From NCBI GenBank assembly GCA_937920725.1, contig CALEUW010000002.1, positions 1-36,957 on the forward strand: a stretch of 36,957 nt of DNA. Reading direction: 5' to 3'. Origin of the DNA: UMGS1601 sp900553335. GTDB lineage: Bacteria > Bacillota > Clostridia > Oscillospirales > Ruminococcaceae. Under the pieces are notes generated by a model, which worked only from the letters and a program-made list of their open reading frames with translations, made no database searches and was not told the origin of the DNA. Positions 7,358-15,317 of this stretch are shown here, in pieces (position 1 is the stretch's first letter; every line of letters begins with the position of its first letter). The position numbers and the translations under genes were made by a program.

Positions 7358-7828
7358 GTGCCAAGAAGAGGTAAAGTTGCAAAGAGAGATGTGCTTCAGG
7401 ATCCTGTTTACGGTTCAAAGCTAGTAACAAGACTTATCAACAATATCATGCTCGACGGTAAGAAGGGTGTAGCTCAGAAGATCGTTTACGGAGCGTTTGA
7501 GATCGTTGAGGAAAAGACAGGTAAGCCTGCACTTGAGGCTTTTGAAGAAGCTCTCGAAAACATCATGCCTAACCTTGAGGTTAAGGCTCGTCGTGTCGGC
7601 GGTGCGACATATCAGGTTCCTATGGAGGTTCGTCCTGACAGACGTCAGACATTAGGACTTAGATGGATCACCAAGTATTCCAGAGAAAGACACGAGGATA
7701 CAATGAAAGAAAAGCTTGCAGCTGAAATTATGGATGCGCTTAACGGTGTAGGCGGAGCTTGCAAGAAGAGAGATGATACGCATAAGATGGCAGAAGCTAA
7801 TAAGGCTTTCGCACATTATCGTTGGTAA
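7358..7828 (+). CDS. rpsG: 30S ribosomal protein S7
   Basis: Primary rRNA-binding protein that nucleates assembly of the 30S head and lines the E site. The sequence begins MPRRGKVAKRD and contains the conserved RRVGGATYQVPMEVRP RNA-binding stretch. It ends HKMAEANKAFAHYRW. The start is the GTG at 7358, 7 bases after AAGGAGGG. This gives the normal 156 residues; an upstream in-frame GTG at 7340 would add six residues and overlap the ribosome site. fusA follows after 22 bases. Confidence 0.97.
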   Translation: MPRRGKVAKRDVLQDPVYGSKLVTRLINNIMLDGKKGVAQKIVYGAFEIVEEKTGKPALEAFEEALENIMPNLEVKARRVGGATYQVPMEVRPDRRQTLGLRWITKYSRERHEDTMKEKLAAEIMDALNGVGGACKKRDDTHKMAEANKAFAHYRW

Positions 7829-7850
7829 TTTAGTATAGGAGGAAGAATTT

Positions 7851-9932
7851 ATGGCAAGAAATTGCTCGTTAGAGGATACCAGAAATATTGGTATTATGGC
7901 TCATATCGACGCCGGTAAAACGACAACAACCGAGCGTATTCTGTTCTATACTGGTATTAACTATAAGATCGGTGAAACACATGACGGTGCTTCAACAATG
8001 GACTGGATGGAGCAGGAGAAGGAGAGAGGTATTACGATCACTTCTGCTGCAACAACAGCATTTTGGAATAAGCACAGGATCAACATCATCGACACACCGG
8101 GACACGTTGACTTTACGGTAGAGGTTGAGAGATCTTTAAGAGTTCTTGACGGATCCGTTACAGTTCTTTGTGCAAAGGGCGGAGTTGAGCCGCAAACTGA
8201 AACTGTTTGGAGACAGGCTGATAAATATAAAGTTCCAAGAATGATCTATGTAAATAAGATGGATATCATGGGAGCTGATTTTTACAACGTATTGAATATG
8301 CTCCATAACAGACTTAAGACAAACGCTGTTCCTATTCAGCTTCCTATCGGAGCTGAGGACGAATTCAAGGGTGTTATTGACCTTCTTGAAATGAAAGCGT
8401 ATGTTTATTATGATGATCTTGGAAAGGATATCAGAGTTGAGGAGATTCCTGAGGACCTTAAAGACAAGGCAGAGGAGTATCATGAAGCGCTGATGGAACA
8501 TGTTGCTGAGCAGGATGATGAAATCATGGAGAAGTATTTTGCCGGCGAAGAGATCACAATTGATGAGATTAAGAAGTGTATCAGAAAGTCTACTATTGAT
8601 AATACAATGGTACCTGTTGTATGCGGAACTTCTTATAAAAATAAAGGCGTTCAGAAGCTTCTTGACGCAATCGTTGATTATATGCCTTCTCCTCTTGACG
8701 TTCCTCATATCAAGGGTGTTAATCCTGATACAGATGAAGAAGAGGAAAGACCTTCATCTGACGATGAACCGTTCTCAGCTTTGGCATTTAAGATTGCTAC
8801 AGACCCGTTTGTTGGAAAGCTTTGCTATTTCAGAGTTTATTCCGGAGTTTTAACAAAGGGATCATCTGTATATAACGCTTCTAAGGATGACCGTGAGAGA
8901 ATCGGAAGAATTCTTCAGATGCACTCAAATGAAAGAAAAGACATTGATGAGGTATACGCAGGAGATATTGCTGCTGCTGTTGGACTTAAGAACACAACAA
9001 CAGGTGATACTCTTTGTGATGAAAAGCATCCTATTATACTTGAGTCAATGGAATTCCCTGAGCCGGTTATTCAGCTCGCTATCGAGCCTAAGACTAAAGC
9101 TGGACAGGAGAAAATGGGTATTGCTTTAGCAAAGCTTGCTGAAGAGGATCCGACATTCAGAACTTATACAGATGAAGAAACCGGACAGACAATTATCGCC
9201 GGAATGGGTGAGCTTCACCTCGAAATCATCGTAGACAGACTTCTTAGAGAATTTAAGGTAGAGGCTAATGTCGGAGCACCGCAGGTAGCATATAAAGAAA
9301 CAATCAGATCGGCAACAGACGTTGACCACAAGTACGCAAGACAGTCCGGTGGTAAAGGTCAGTACGGTCATGTTAAGATTCAGGTTGAACCAAATGAAAG
9401 CGGTAAGGGATATGAATTCACTAACGCAATCGTCGGAGGAGCTATTCCTAAAGAATACATTCCTGCTGTTGATGCCGGAATTAAGGGCGCAATGGAAGCA
9501 GGAGTTTTGGCAGGATATCCTGTAGTAGACGTTAAGGTTAGACTTTATGACGGTTCATACCACGAGGTAGACTCATCTGAAATGGCATTTAAGATCGCAG
9601 GATCTATGGCATTCAAGGAGGCTATGAGAAAGGCTAGCCCTGTAATACTTGAGCCTATTATGAAGGTTACGGTAATTGTTCCTGAGGAGCATATGGGAAC
9701 TGCAATCGGCGATCTTAACTCTCGTCGAGGACAGATTCAGGGTCAGGAAATCAGAATGGGTACAGCGCAGGTTGACGCACTCGTTCCGCTTTCCGAAATG
9801 TTCGGATACTCAAATGACCTACGTTCTAAGACACAGGGAAGAGGACAGTATTCGATGGAGCCGCACAGCTATATTGAGGTTCCGAAGTCAATCGCTGAAA
9901 AGATTATGTCAAACAGAAGCAAGGAAAACTAA
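7851..9932 (+). CDS. fusA: Elongation factor G
   Basis: GTPase that drives translocation of tRNA and mRNA on the ribosome. The GTP-binding motifs are all present: AHIDAGKTT (P-loop), RGITI (switch I), DTPGHVDF (switch II) and NKMD. GGKGQYGHV and GMGELHLE of the later domains are also present. At 693 residues it is full length. It sits in the conserved rpsL-rpsG-fusA-tuf order with AGGAGG 8 bases before the ATG. tuf downstream also has its own promoter. Confidence 0.97.
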   Translation: MARNCSLEDTRNIGIMAHIDAGKTTTTERILFYTGINYKIGETHDGASTMDWMEQEKERGITITSAATTAFWNKHRINIIDTPGHVDFTVEVERSLRVLDGSVTVLCAKGGVEPQTETVWRQADKYKVPRMIYVNKMDIMGADFYNVLNMLHNRLKTNAVPIQLPIGAEDEFKGVIDLLEMKAYVYYDDLGKDIRVEEIPEDLKDKAEEYHEALMEHVAEQDDEIMEKYFAGEEITIDEIKKCIRKSTIDNTMVPVVCGTSYKNKGVQKLLDAIVDYMPSPLDVPHIKGVNPDTDEEEERPSSDDEPFSALAFKIATDPFVGKLCYFRVYSGVLTKGSSVYNASKDDRERIGRILQMHSNERKDIDEVYAGDIAAAVGLKNTTTGDTLCDEKHPIILESMEFPEPVIQLAIEPKTKAGQEKMGIALAKLAEEDPTFRTYTDEETGQTIIAGMGELHLEIIVDRLLREFKVEANVGAPQVAYKETIRSATDVDHKYARQSGGKGQYGHVKIQVEPNESGKGYEFTNAIVGGAIPKEYIPAVDAGIKGAMEAGVLAGYPVVDVKVRLYDGSYHEVDSSEMAFKIAGSMAFKEAMRKASPVILEPIMKVTVIVPEEHMGTAIGDLNSRRGQIQGQEIRMGTAQVDALVPLSEMFGYSNDLRSKTQGRGQYSMEPHSYIEVPKSIAEKIMSNRSKEN

Positions 9933-9968
9933 TAATTAGGTTTTCCTGCAAATAATCGGGAAAAAAGC

Positions 9969-9997
9969 TTGCTTTTTTTACAAATGTTTGCTATAAT
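9969..9997 (+). promoter_or_regulatory. tuf promoter
   Basis: -35 TTGCTT (9969-9974), 17-bp spacer, -10 TATAAT (9992-9997) in the fusA-tuf spacer. It would raise EF-Tu expression above that of the other str genes. A weak hairpin at 9941-9964 lies between fusA and this promoter but has no adjacent T-run. Confidence 0.75.
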
Positions 9998-10050
9998 GTT
10001 TTTATAAATTTATTTGAAAGAAATTTTAATTCAAAGGGAGGATATTCCAA

Positions 10051-11250
10051 ATGGCAAAGGAAAAATTTGAAAGAACCAAACCACACGTTAACATTGGTAC
10101 TATCGGACACGTTGACCATGGTAAGACAACTCTTACAGCTGCTATTACAAAGACTCTTGCTCTTAAGGGTCAGGCTAAGTACGAGGCTTATGACATGATC
10201 GATAAGGCTCCTGAAGAGAGAGAGCGTGGTATTACAATCAATACAGCTCACGTTGAGTATGAAACAGATAAGCGTCACTACGCACACGTTGACTGTCCTG
10301 GACACGCTGACTACGTTAAGAACATGATCACAGGTGCTGCACAGATGGACGGAGCTATTCTTGTAGTTGCTTCTTCTGACGGTCCTATGGCTCAGACAAG
10401 AGAGCATTTGCTTCTTGCTCGTCAGGTTGGTGTTCCATACATCGTAGTATTCATGAACAAGGCTGACCAGGTTGATGACGAAGAGCTTCTCGAACTCGTT
10501 GAAATGGATATCAGAGAGCTTCTTTCTTCATATGATTTCCCTGGCGACGATACACCTATCATCAAGGGTTCTGCTCTTGCTGCTCTTGAAGCTCCAGACG
10601 ATCTTTCTAATCCTGCATACGCACCAATTCTTGAACTCATGGAAGCAGTTGACGAGTACATTCCAACTCCTGAGAGAGCTGCTGACCTTCCGTTCCTTAT
10701 GCCTGTTGAGGACGTTTTCACAATCACAGGTCGTGGAACAGTTGCTACTGGTAGAGTAGAAAGAGGACAGCTCAAGACTGGTGACGAAGTTGAGATTATC
10801 GGTCTTACAGAAGAGAGAGCTAAGACAGTTGTAACAGGTATCGAGATGTTCAGAAAGATTCTTGATTACGCTGAGGCTGGAGATAACATCGGTGCACTTT
10901 TAAGAGGTGTTCAGAGAGATGAAATCGAAAGAGGACAGGTTCTCTGTAAGCCGGGTTCAATTCATCCGCTCACAAAGTTCACAGGTCAGGTTTACGTTCT
11001 TAAGAAGGACGAGGGTGGAAGACATACACCATTCTTCAACAACTACAGACCTCAGTTCTATTTCAGAACAACTGACGTTACTGGCGTAATTTCACTTCCT
11101 GCTGATAAGGAGATGTGTATGCCTGGTGATAACGTTGTTATGGACGTTGAGCTTATCACTCCTATCGCTATTGAAGAGGGACTTCGTTTCGCTATTCGTG
11201 AGGGTGGTAGAACAGTAGGTTCAGGTGTTGTTACTGCAACTAAGAACTAA
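10051..11250 (+). CDS. tuf: Elongation factor Tu
   Basis: GTPase that delivers aminoacyl-tRNA to the ribosomal A site. GTP motifs are GHVDHGKTT, RGITI, DCPGHADY and NKAD. Domains 2 and 3 are complete, with GRGTVATGRVERG and FRTTDVTG. It has 399 residues, the usual length. GGGAGG precedes the ATG. Serine in the TVGSGVV loop, at the position of a known kirromycin-contact residue, is a normal Firmicute residue to my knowledge. A strong terminator follows. Confidence 0.97.
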   Translation: MAKEKFERTKPHVNIGTIGHVDHGKTTLTAAITKTLALKGQAKYEAYDMIDKAPEERERGITINTAHVEYETDKRHYAHVDCPGHADYVKNMITGAAQMDGAILVVASSDGPMAQTREHLLLARQVGVPYIVVFMNKADQVDDEELLELVEMDIRELLSSYDFPGDDTPIIKGSALAALEAPDDLSNPAYAPILELMEAVDEYIPTPERAADLPFLMPVEDVFTITGRGTVATGRVERGQLKTGDEVEIIGLTEERAKTVVTGIEMFRKILDYAEAGDNIGALLRGVQRDEIERGQVLCKPGSIHPLTKFTGQVYVLKKDEGGRHTPFFNNYRPQFYFRTTDVTGVISLPADKEMCMPGDNVVMDVELITPIAIEEGLRFAIREGGRTVGSGVVTATKN

Positions 11251-11268
11251 TTTAAGTTTTTAAATAGT

Positions 11269-11305
11269 AAAGGCCGAAAGAATTTTCTTTCGGTCTTTAT
11301 TTTTA
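11269..11305 (+). terminator. tuf terminator
   Basis: AAAGGCCGAAAG (11269-11280) pairs with CTTTCGGTCTTT (11287-11298) around a 6-base loop, followed by ATTTTTAAT. Confidence 0.85.
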
Positions 11306-11335
11306 ATAGTATTGAAGAAATTAGGAGATAAAGTG

Positions 11336-12013
11336 ATGAAAACCATAGAAACACAATTTAATCTTATATCGGAAGAATATGATATAAATCGAAGAAAATT
11401 TATACCGTGTTTCAATGACTTTTATGAAACAACGACAAAGTTTATATCTGCAAATATTAATGAGCCTAAGCGCATTCTGGATTTGGGCGCAGGGACAGGA
11501 CTGTTATCGTATTTTTGGTTCAAATATTTTCCCAAGTCTGAATATGTACTTACTGATATCGCAAATGATATGCTAAACATTGCAAAGAAGAGATTTTCGG
11601 GACTTGATAATGTGTCTTATCAGAAGTTAGATTATTCTAAAGAACTTCCAGGAGGTAATTTTGATGTAATTGCGTCGGCACTGTCTATTCATCATTTAGA
11701 GAATGATGCTAAAAAGAGTTTGTTTGAGCGGATTTACGATAAACTTAACTGTAACGGAATATTTGTAAACTACGATCAGTTTTGTGCAGGTCAAGGTGAG
11801 ATAAATGATTGGTATGATAGTTATTGGGAAAATCATTTAGTATATAACAGCGGCCTCACCAACAATGATATAATGCTTTGGAAAGAGCGAAGAAAGTTGG
11901 ACAGGGAATGCTCCGTTGAAGAGGAAATTAATATGCTTCAAACTAGTAATTTTAAAATCGTTAAATGCATTTATTCATATCAAAAGTTTTCTGTTTTAAT
12001 CGCAATAAAATAA
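11336..12013 (+). CDS. Class I SAM-dependent methyltransferase
   Basis: A 225-residue cytoplasmic methyltransferase. Motif I is ILDLGAGTGLLSY, the SAM-binding loop. The acidic end of strand 2 is LTDIANDML, and motif IV is FDVIASALSIHHL. The acceptor substrate cannot be predicted; the closest pattern is the general Methyltransf_25/UbiE-like group. The start at 11336 is chosen because AGGAG lies 8 bases upstream; a TTG eight codons earlier lacks a ribosome site. It lies just 30 bases after the tuf terminator with no visible promoter, so it may depend on readthrough from tuf. Confidence 0.85.
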   Translation: MKTIETQFNLISEEYDINRRKFIPCFNDFYETTTKFISANINEPKRILDLGAGTGLLSYFWFKYFPKSEYVLTDIANDMLNIAKKRFSGLDNVSYQKLDYSKELPGGNFDVIASALSIHHLENDAKKSLFERIYDKLNCNGIFVNYDQFCAGQGEINDWYDSYWENHLVYNSGLTNNDIMLWKERRKLDRECSVEEEINMLQTSNFKIVKCIYSYQKFSVLIAIK

Positions 12014-12017
12014 ATTT

Positions 12018-12043
12018 TGTAACATAATAGAAACTCAATCGTT
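12018..12043 (+). promoter_or_regulatory. Candidate ECF-type autoregulatory promoter
   Basis: TGTAAC (12018-12023), a 16-base spacer, then CGTT (12040-12043). This resembles the AAC-N16-CGT pattern of extracytoplasmic-function sigma promoters in Bacillus (e.g. SigW TGAAAC-N16-CGTA). It lies just upstream of the ECF sigma gene. No good sigma-A pair was found in this gap. Confidence 0.45.
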
Positions 12044-12078
12044 TATTATATAGAAAGCTAAAAGGTGAGGTGACAATA

Positions 12079-12573
12079 TTGAAAAGTAAATACAGTATTG
12101 AAGACGGCAAGCTGTTTGCTGATTATACATATGTCTACAATTATTCGCTTTCACTTTGTCACAATGAGCATTTAGCTGAAGAGATTACGCAGGAAGCTTT
12201 TTTGCGAGCATTAAAAAGCATCAAAAAGACTTCTAGGCAAGATTTCAACAGCGCCTTTGTATGTACTATTGCAAAAAACTATTATCTTGATTATCTTAGA
12301 AAGCAAAAGAGAACTGTTAATACAGATTTGGAAGTTGCAGATGAAAGACAAATGGAGGAAGAGTTTCTTGATAAGGATACAGCCATAAGGATACACAAGC
12401 TTTTGCATGAACTGAAAGAGCCGTACAAGGAAGTATTTTCTCTAAGAGTTTTCGGTGAGCTTGACTTTTCGGCAATATCTGAGATATTTGCAAAATCCGA
12501 AAGCTGGGCAAGAGTTACATATCACAGGGCAAAAAAGATGATTTTAGAAAATCTTAGAAAGGACGGAGTTTAA
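12079..12573 (+). CDS. ECF-family RNA polymerase sigma factor (sigma-70 type)
   Basis: A 164-residue regulator that directs RNA polymerase to a small regulon. Region 2 includes YVYNYSLSLCHNEHLAEEITQEAFLRAL (DxxxE-type helix) and YYLDYLRKQKR (region 2.4). Region 4 includes LKEPYKEVFSLRVFGELDFSAISEIF and ESWARVTYHRAKKMI, the helix-turn-helix that reads the -35. The start TTG at 12079 lies 8 bases after AGGTGAGG. An upstream GTG at 12070 overlaps that site and is rejected. The anti-sigma gene follows after 2 bases, so the two are translationally coupled. The stimulus is unknown. Confidence 0.9.
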   Translation: MKSKYSIEDGKLFADYTYVYNYSLSLCHNEHLAEEITQEAFLRALKSIKKTSRQDFNSAFVCTIAKNYYLDYLRKQKRTVNTDLEVADERQMEEEFLDKDTAIRIHKLLHELKEPYKEVFSLRVFGELDFSAISEIFAKSESWARVTYHRAKKMILENLRKDGV

Positions 12574-12575
12574 TT

Positions 12576-13331
12576 ATGAAACAAAACATTCAGCTAAGTT
12601 GTGAAGTTGTGAGGGATCTGCTTCCGCTTTATCACGATAAGGTTGTGAGCAGAGAAACCGAAGAAGCAATTGAAAGTCACTTAGACATTTGCAGCGAATG
12701 TTTGCAGGAGTATAACAAAATCAGTACGGAATTGCCTGTACCAAAGAGCGCAAAGTTTAAGGCAGATGTGGGGAAGGTTTTAAAGAGAATTAAAACGAAG
12801 GCATTTATAAGAGGTGTGTTGATCACTTGCCTGATTGCAGCAATTATTTTCGGAGGCTATTTTTCTTTGTTTGAGCTTAAAATATCTAAGCTTTCTCCCG
12901 AAGAAATAAAGGTTGAACACGCATATAAAACTGATGACGGCATATTTTTAATTTATAATTTGCCACGCTTCGGCGGAGTCGATATTTCTTTTAAGGATGA
13001 AGGTAATTCACTCGAGTTCGTGTTTAAAGAAGCGGTATTTAATTCTGCTGAAGACAAAAACTTTACTGATTACATTGATTATAAAAAAGAGAATTGTGAT
13101 AGCTTTAAGATCAACGGCAAGAGTATCGAGCTTGAAACGGAAAATGTTCCGGAATTTGTCACAGAGTATTTGAGCTTCTCTGCAAACCCTTTCGACTCAG
13201 GCAAACAAATCATAGGAGAATGTTTCTATGATGGTGATTCAACAATTCATTTTCGTTACAACGATGGTACAGAAAAGATTTGGAAATTGGATGGAACATT
13301 GATTTACGAAGGATCGGATAAAAATGATTAG
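12576..13331 (+). CDS. Zinc-finger anti-sigma factor, membrane-anchored
   Basis: The partner and inhibitor of the sigma factor encoded just upstream. An N-terminal ZAS/zf-HC2 domain carries Cys9 and HLDICSEC (His-x3-Cys-x2-Cys), with the CEVVRDLLPLY helix typical of these proteins. One transmembrane segment follows at about residues 79-96 (GVLITCLIAAIIFGGYF). The ~150-residue C-terminal part lies outside the membrane and is unfamiliar; it is probably the sensor. It has 251 residues. Release of the sigma factor probably needs a signal through the outer domain. Confidence 0.88.
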   Translation: MKQNIQLSCEVVRDLLPLYHDKVVSRETEEAIESHLDICSECLQEYNKISTELPVPKSAKFKADVGKVLKRIKTKAFIRGVLITCLIAAIIFGGYFSLFELKISKLSPEEIKVEHAYKTDDGIFLIYNLPRFGGVDISFKDEGNSLEFVFKEAVFNSAEDKNFTDYIDYKKENCDSFKINGKSIELETENVPEFVTEYLSFSANPFDSGKQIIGECFYDGDSTIHFRYNDGTEKIWKLDGTLIYEGSDKND

Positions 13332-13337
13332 ATAAAA

Positions 13338-13370
13338 AACCGCCTTGCTATTTTGGTTAGCAGGGCGGTT
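13338..13370. terminator. Bidirectional terminator between the anti-sigma gene and ilvB
   Basis: An 11-bp stem (13340-13350 with 13358-13368, one G-U) extended by AA/TT. On the minus strand it is followed by TTTTTTATC, giving a strong terminator for ilvB. On the plus strand the tail GCTCTTTGTATTT is weaker but serves the anti-sigma gene. Confidence 0.8.
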
Positions 13371-13387
13371 GCTCTTTGTATTTAAAA

Positions 13388-15076
13388 CTAATCTCTGATA
13401 TCTATTTCCATAATCGGATCATTAACATCCGCTCCGGCAGGAACCATAGGCAAAACGTTATGATCTTTGTTGATTATAACATTTACAAGGCAAGGCTCGT
13501 TGCATTCAAGCGCTTCTTTGAGCTTAGGTTTAATTTCGTCCTTAGAAGAAATTGTAATTCCTTTGATTCCGAATGCCTCGGCAAGCTTCATAAAATCTGT
13601 CGATCTTTCAATATTCGTTTCGGAGAAATGTTTGTCGTAGAAAAGCCTTTGCCATTGTCTGACCATACCAAGTACATTGTTTGAAAAAACAAGCTCTATG
13701 ACCGGAATGTTGTGCTTTTTGAGGGACGAAAGCTCCATAAGATTCATATAAAAGCTTCCGTCACCTGCAATATTTATTACTTTCTTATTAGGATTTCCGA
13801 GCTGTGAACCCATAGACGCTCCTAAGCCGTATCCCATTGTACCGAGTCCTCCGCTTGACGCAAATTGTCTGGCTTCGGTGAAATTGTAAAACTGAGCAGC
13901 CCACATCTGATGCTGTCCAACTTCAGTTGTTATAATAGCTTTACCGTTTGTAAGAGTATCAAGAGTGCTGATAACTTCGCTCGGAAGAACCTCGTTTTCG
14001 CTTTCCACAGGCTTCATAACAAGAGGATACTCTGCTTTCCATCCATAAATTCTTGCAAGCCATTCTGAGTGATCAAGGCTTTCAAGCGAAGAGTTTAGCT
14101 TTTTTAAGATATACTTGATGTCACCGCCTATAGTGTATGTAGGAGTAATATTTTTACCAATCTCTGCAGGGTCAATTTCTATATGTAAGATTTTCTTGCC
14201 TTTTGCAAAAGTGGAAGCGTTGCAGATAACTCTATCAGAAAAACGAGAACCTATTACAATAAACAAGTCGCATTCGGATAATGCCAAGGAGCTTGTCTTT
14301 GTTCCGTGCATACCGAGCATACCGAGATAATTTTCCTTTGTGTTGTCATATGCACTTTGCCCCATAAGTGATAGGGAAACGGGTGCGTCAACCTTTGAAA
14401 CAAATTCAGAAAATTCATTAAATGCGTCACATGAAACCACTCCGCCGCCTGCGTAAATAAACGGTTTTTTAGAATCTTTAATAAGCTTAACCGCTTCATC
14501 AATCTGAGCGCCGATACTGTCAGGATTATGAAATACGATTTCTTTAGGTATTTTCTTTTCATATTCGCAAACTGCTGCTGTAATATCCTTTGGAATATCA
14601 ATTAATACAGGACCTTTTCTGCCGAGATTTGCTATATAAAACGCTTCACGGATTGTATCAGCAAGCTTTGTTACATCTTTAACGATATAATTGTGTTTTG
14701 TTACAGGCATAGTAATTCCGCATATGTCTACTTCTTGGAATGAATCCAGTCCTAGAAGGGAAGTGCCGACGTTTCCTGTTATCGCAACAAGCGGAATAGA
14801 ATCCATATAAGCTGTTGCGATTCCGGTAATGAGGTTTGTTGCGCCAGGACCGCTTGTAGCTATAACAACACCTGTTTTTCCTGTAGTTCTGGAATAACCG
14901 TCTGCTGCGTGGCAAGCATGCTGCTCGTGAGCAGTTATGATGTGTCTTATTTTATCACTGTATTTGTAGATCGAATCATAGATGTTTAATACAGCGCCTC
15001 CGGGATAACCGAAAACCGTATCAACGCCCTGTTCGAGTAAGCATTCAAGTATTATATCTGAGCCTGTAAGCTTCAT
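13388..15076 (-). CDS. ilvB: Acetolactate synthase, large (catalytic) subunit
   Basis: A thiamine-diphosphate enzyme that joins two pyruvates, or pyruvate and 2-oxobutyrate, in branched-chain amino acid synthesis. Catalytic Glu51 lies in HEQHACHAADGYSR. The middle FAD-type domain follows. The C-terminal ThDP motif begins GDGSFYMN and ends FSNN. GYPGGAVL and TSGPGATN are standard. It has 562 residues, the biosynthetic length. No ilvN regulatory subunit lies beside it and no T-box leader is present (leader ~30 nt). It stands alone with its own promoter and terminator. The small subunit, if any, must be elsewhere. Confidence 0.94.
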   Translation of the reverse strand: MKLTGSDIILECLLEQGVDTVFGYPGGAVLNIYDSIYKYSDKIRHIITAHEQHACHAADGYSRTTGKTGVVIATSGPGATNLITGIATAYMDSIPLVAITGNVGTSLLGLDSFQEVDICGITMPVTKHNYIVKDVTKLADTIREAFYIANLGRKGPVLIDIPKDITAAVCEYEKKIPKEIVFHNPDSIGAQIDEAVKLIKDSKKPFIYAGGGVVSCDAFNEFSEFVSKVDAPVSLSLMGQSAYDNTKENYLGMLGMHGTKTSSLALSECDLFIVIGSRFSDRVICNASTFAKGKKILHIEIDPAEIGKNITPTYTIGGDIKYILKKLNSSLESLDHSEWLARIYGWKAEYPLVMKPVESENEVLPSEVISTLDTLTNGKAIITTEVGQHQMWAAQFYNFTEARQFASSGGLGTMGYGLGASMGSQLGNPNKKVINIAGDGSFYMNLMELSSLKKHNIPVIELVFSNNVLGMVRQWQRLFYDKHFSETNIERSTDFMKLAEAFGIKGITISSKDEIKPKLKEALECNEPCLVNVIINKDHNVLPMVPAGADVNDPIMEIDIRD

Positions 15077-15112
15077 AATTTATCTGTCCTTTCAAATTTA
15101 CATAACACTTTA

Positions 15113-15141
15113 ATTATACTGAAAGCAACACATATTGTCAA
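15113..15141 (-). promoter_or_regulatory. ilvB promoter
   Basis: Minus strand: TTGACA (15136-15141), 17-bp spacer, TATAAT (15113-15118). This is a perfect consensus with a short leader, so attenuation or T-box control is unlikely. Confidence 0.9.
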
Positions 15142-15194
15142 GCGAAACTGTTTTTACGCATAAAGTCAAAACATTTAAATATATCATAAAATCA

Positions 15195-15223
15195 TTGAAA
15201 AACTTGTAAAGACGTGTTATAAT
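15195..15223 (+). promoter_or_regulatory. Promoter of the diguanylate cyclase gene
   Basis: TTGAAA (15195-15200), 17-bp spacer, TATAAT (15218-15223), divergent from ilvB. The ~90-nt leader contains a small hairpin, TCTCC/GGAGA, around 15247-15263. Confidence 0.75.
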
Positions 15224-15317
15224 TATTTTGAAAGTAAAATAATCTTCTCTCCTGTGATCGGAGATAATATTTTATCTTTGATGGATGGATTCTCTTGCTT
15301 TTAAAGGAGGCGCAGCT

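Noticed and set aside
8136..8708. 190-codon minus-strand open frame inside fusA
   Set aside because: Antisense shadow of a certain gene, with no start signals.
9941..9978. Terminator between fusA and tuf
   Set aside because: The stem TTTTCCTG/CGGGAAAA lacks an adjacent T-run, and AAAAAAGC/GCTTTTTT has too small a loop; the region is better read as the tuf promoter.
11206..11235. Serine in EF-Tu TVGSGVV at a kirromycin-contact position, as a resistance mutation
   Set aside because: Serine is common here in Firmicute EF-Tu as far as I recall, so it is not evidence of acquired resistance.
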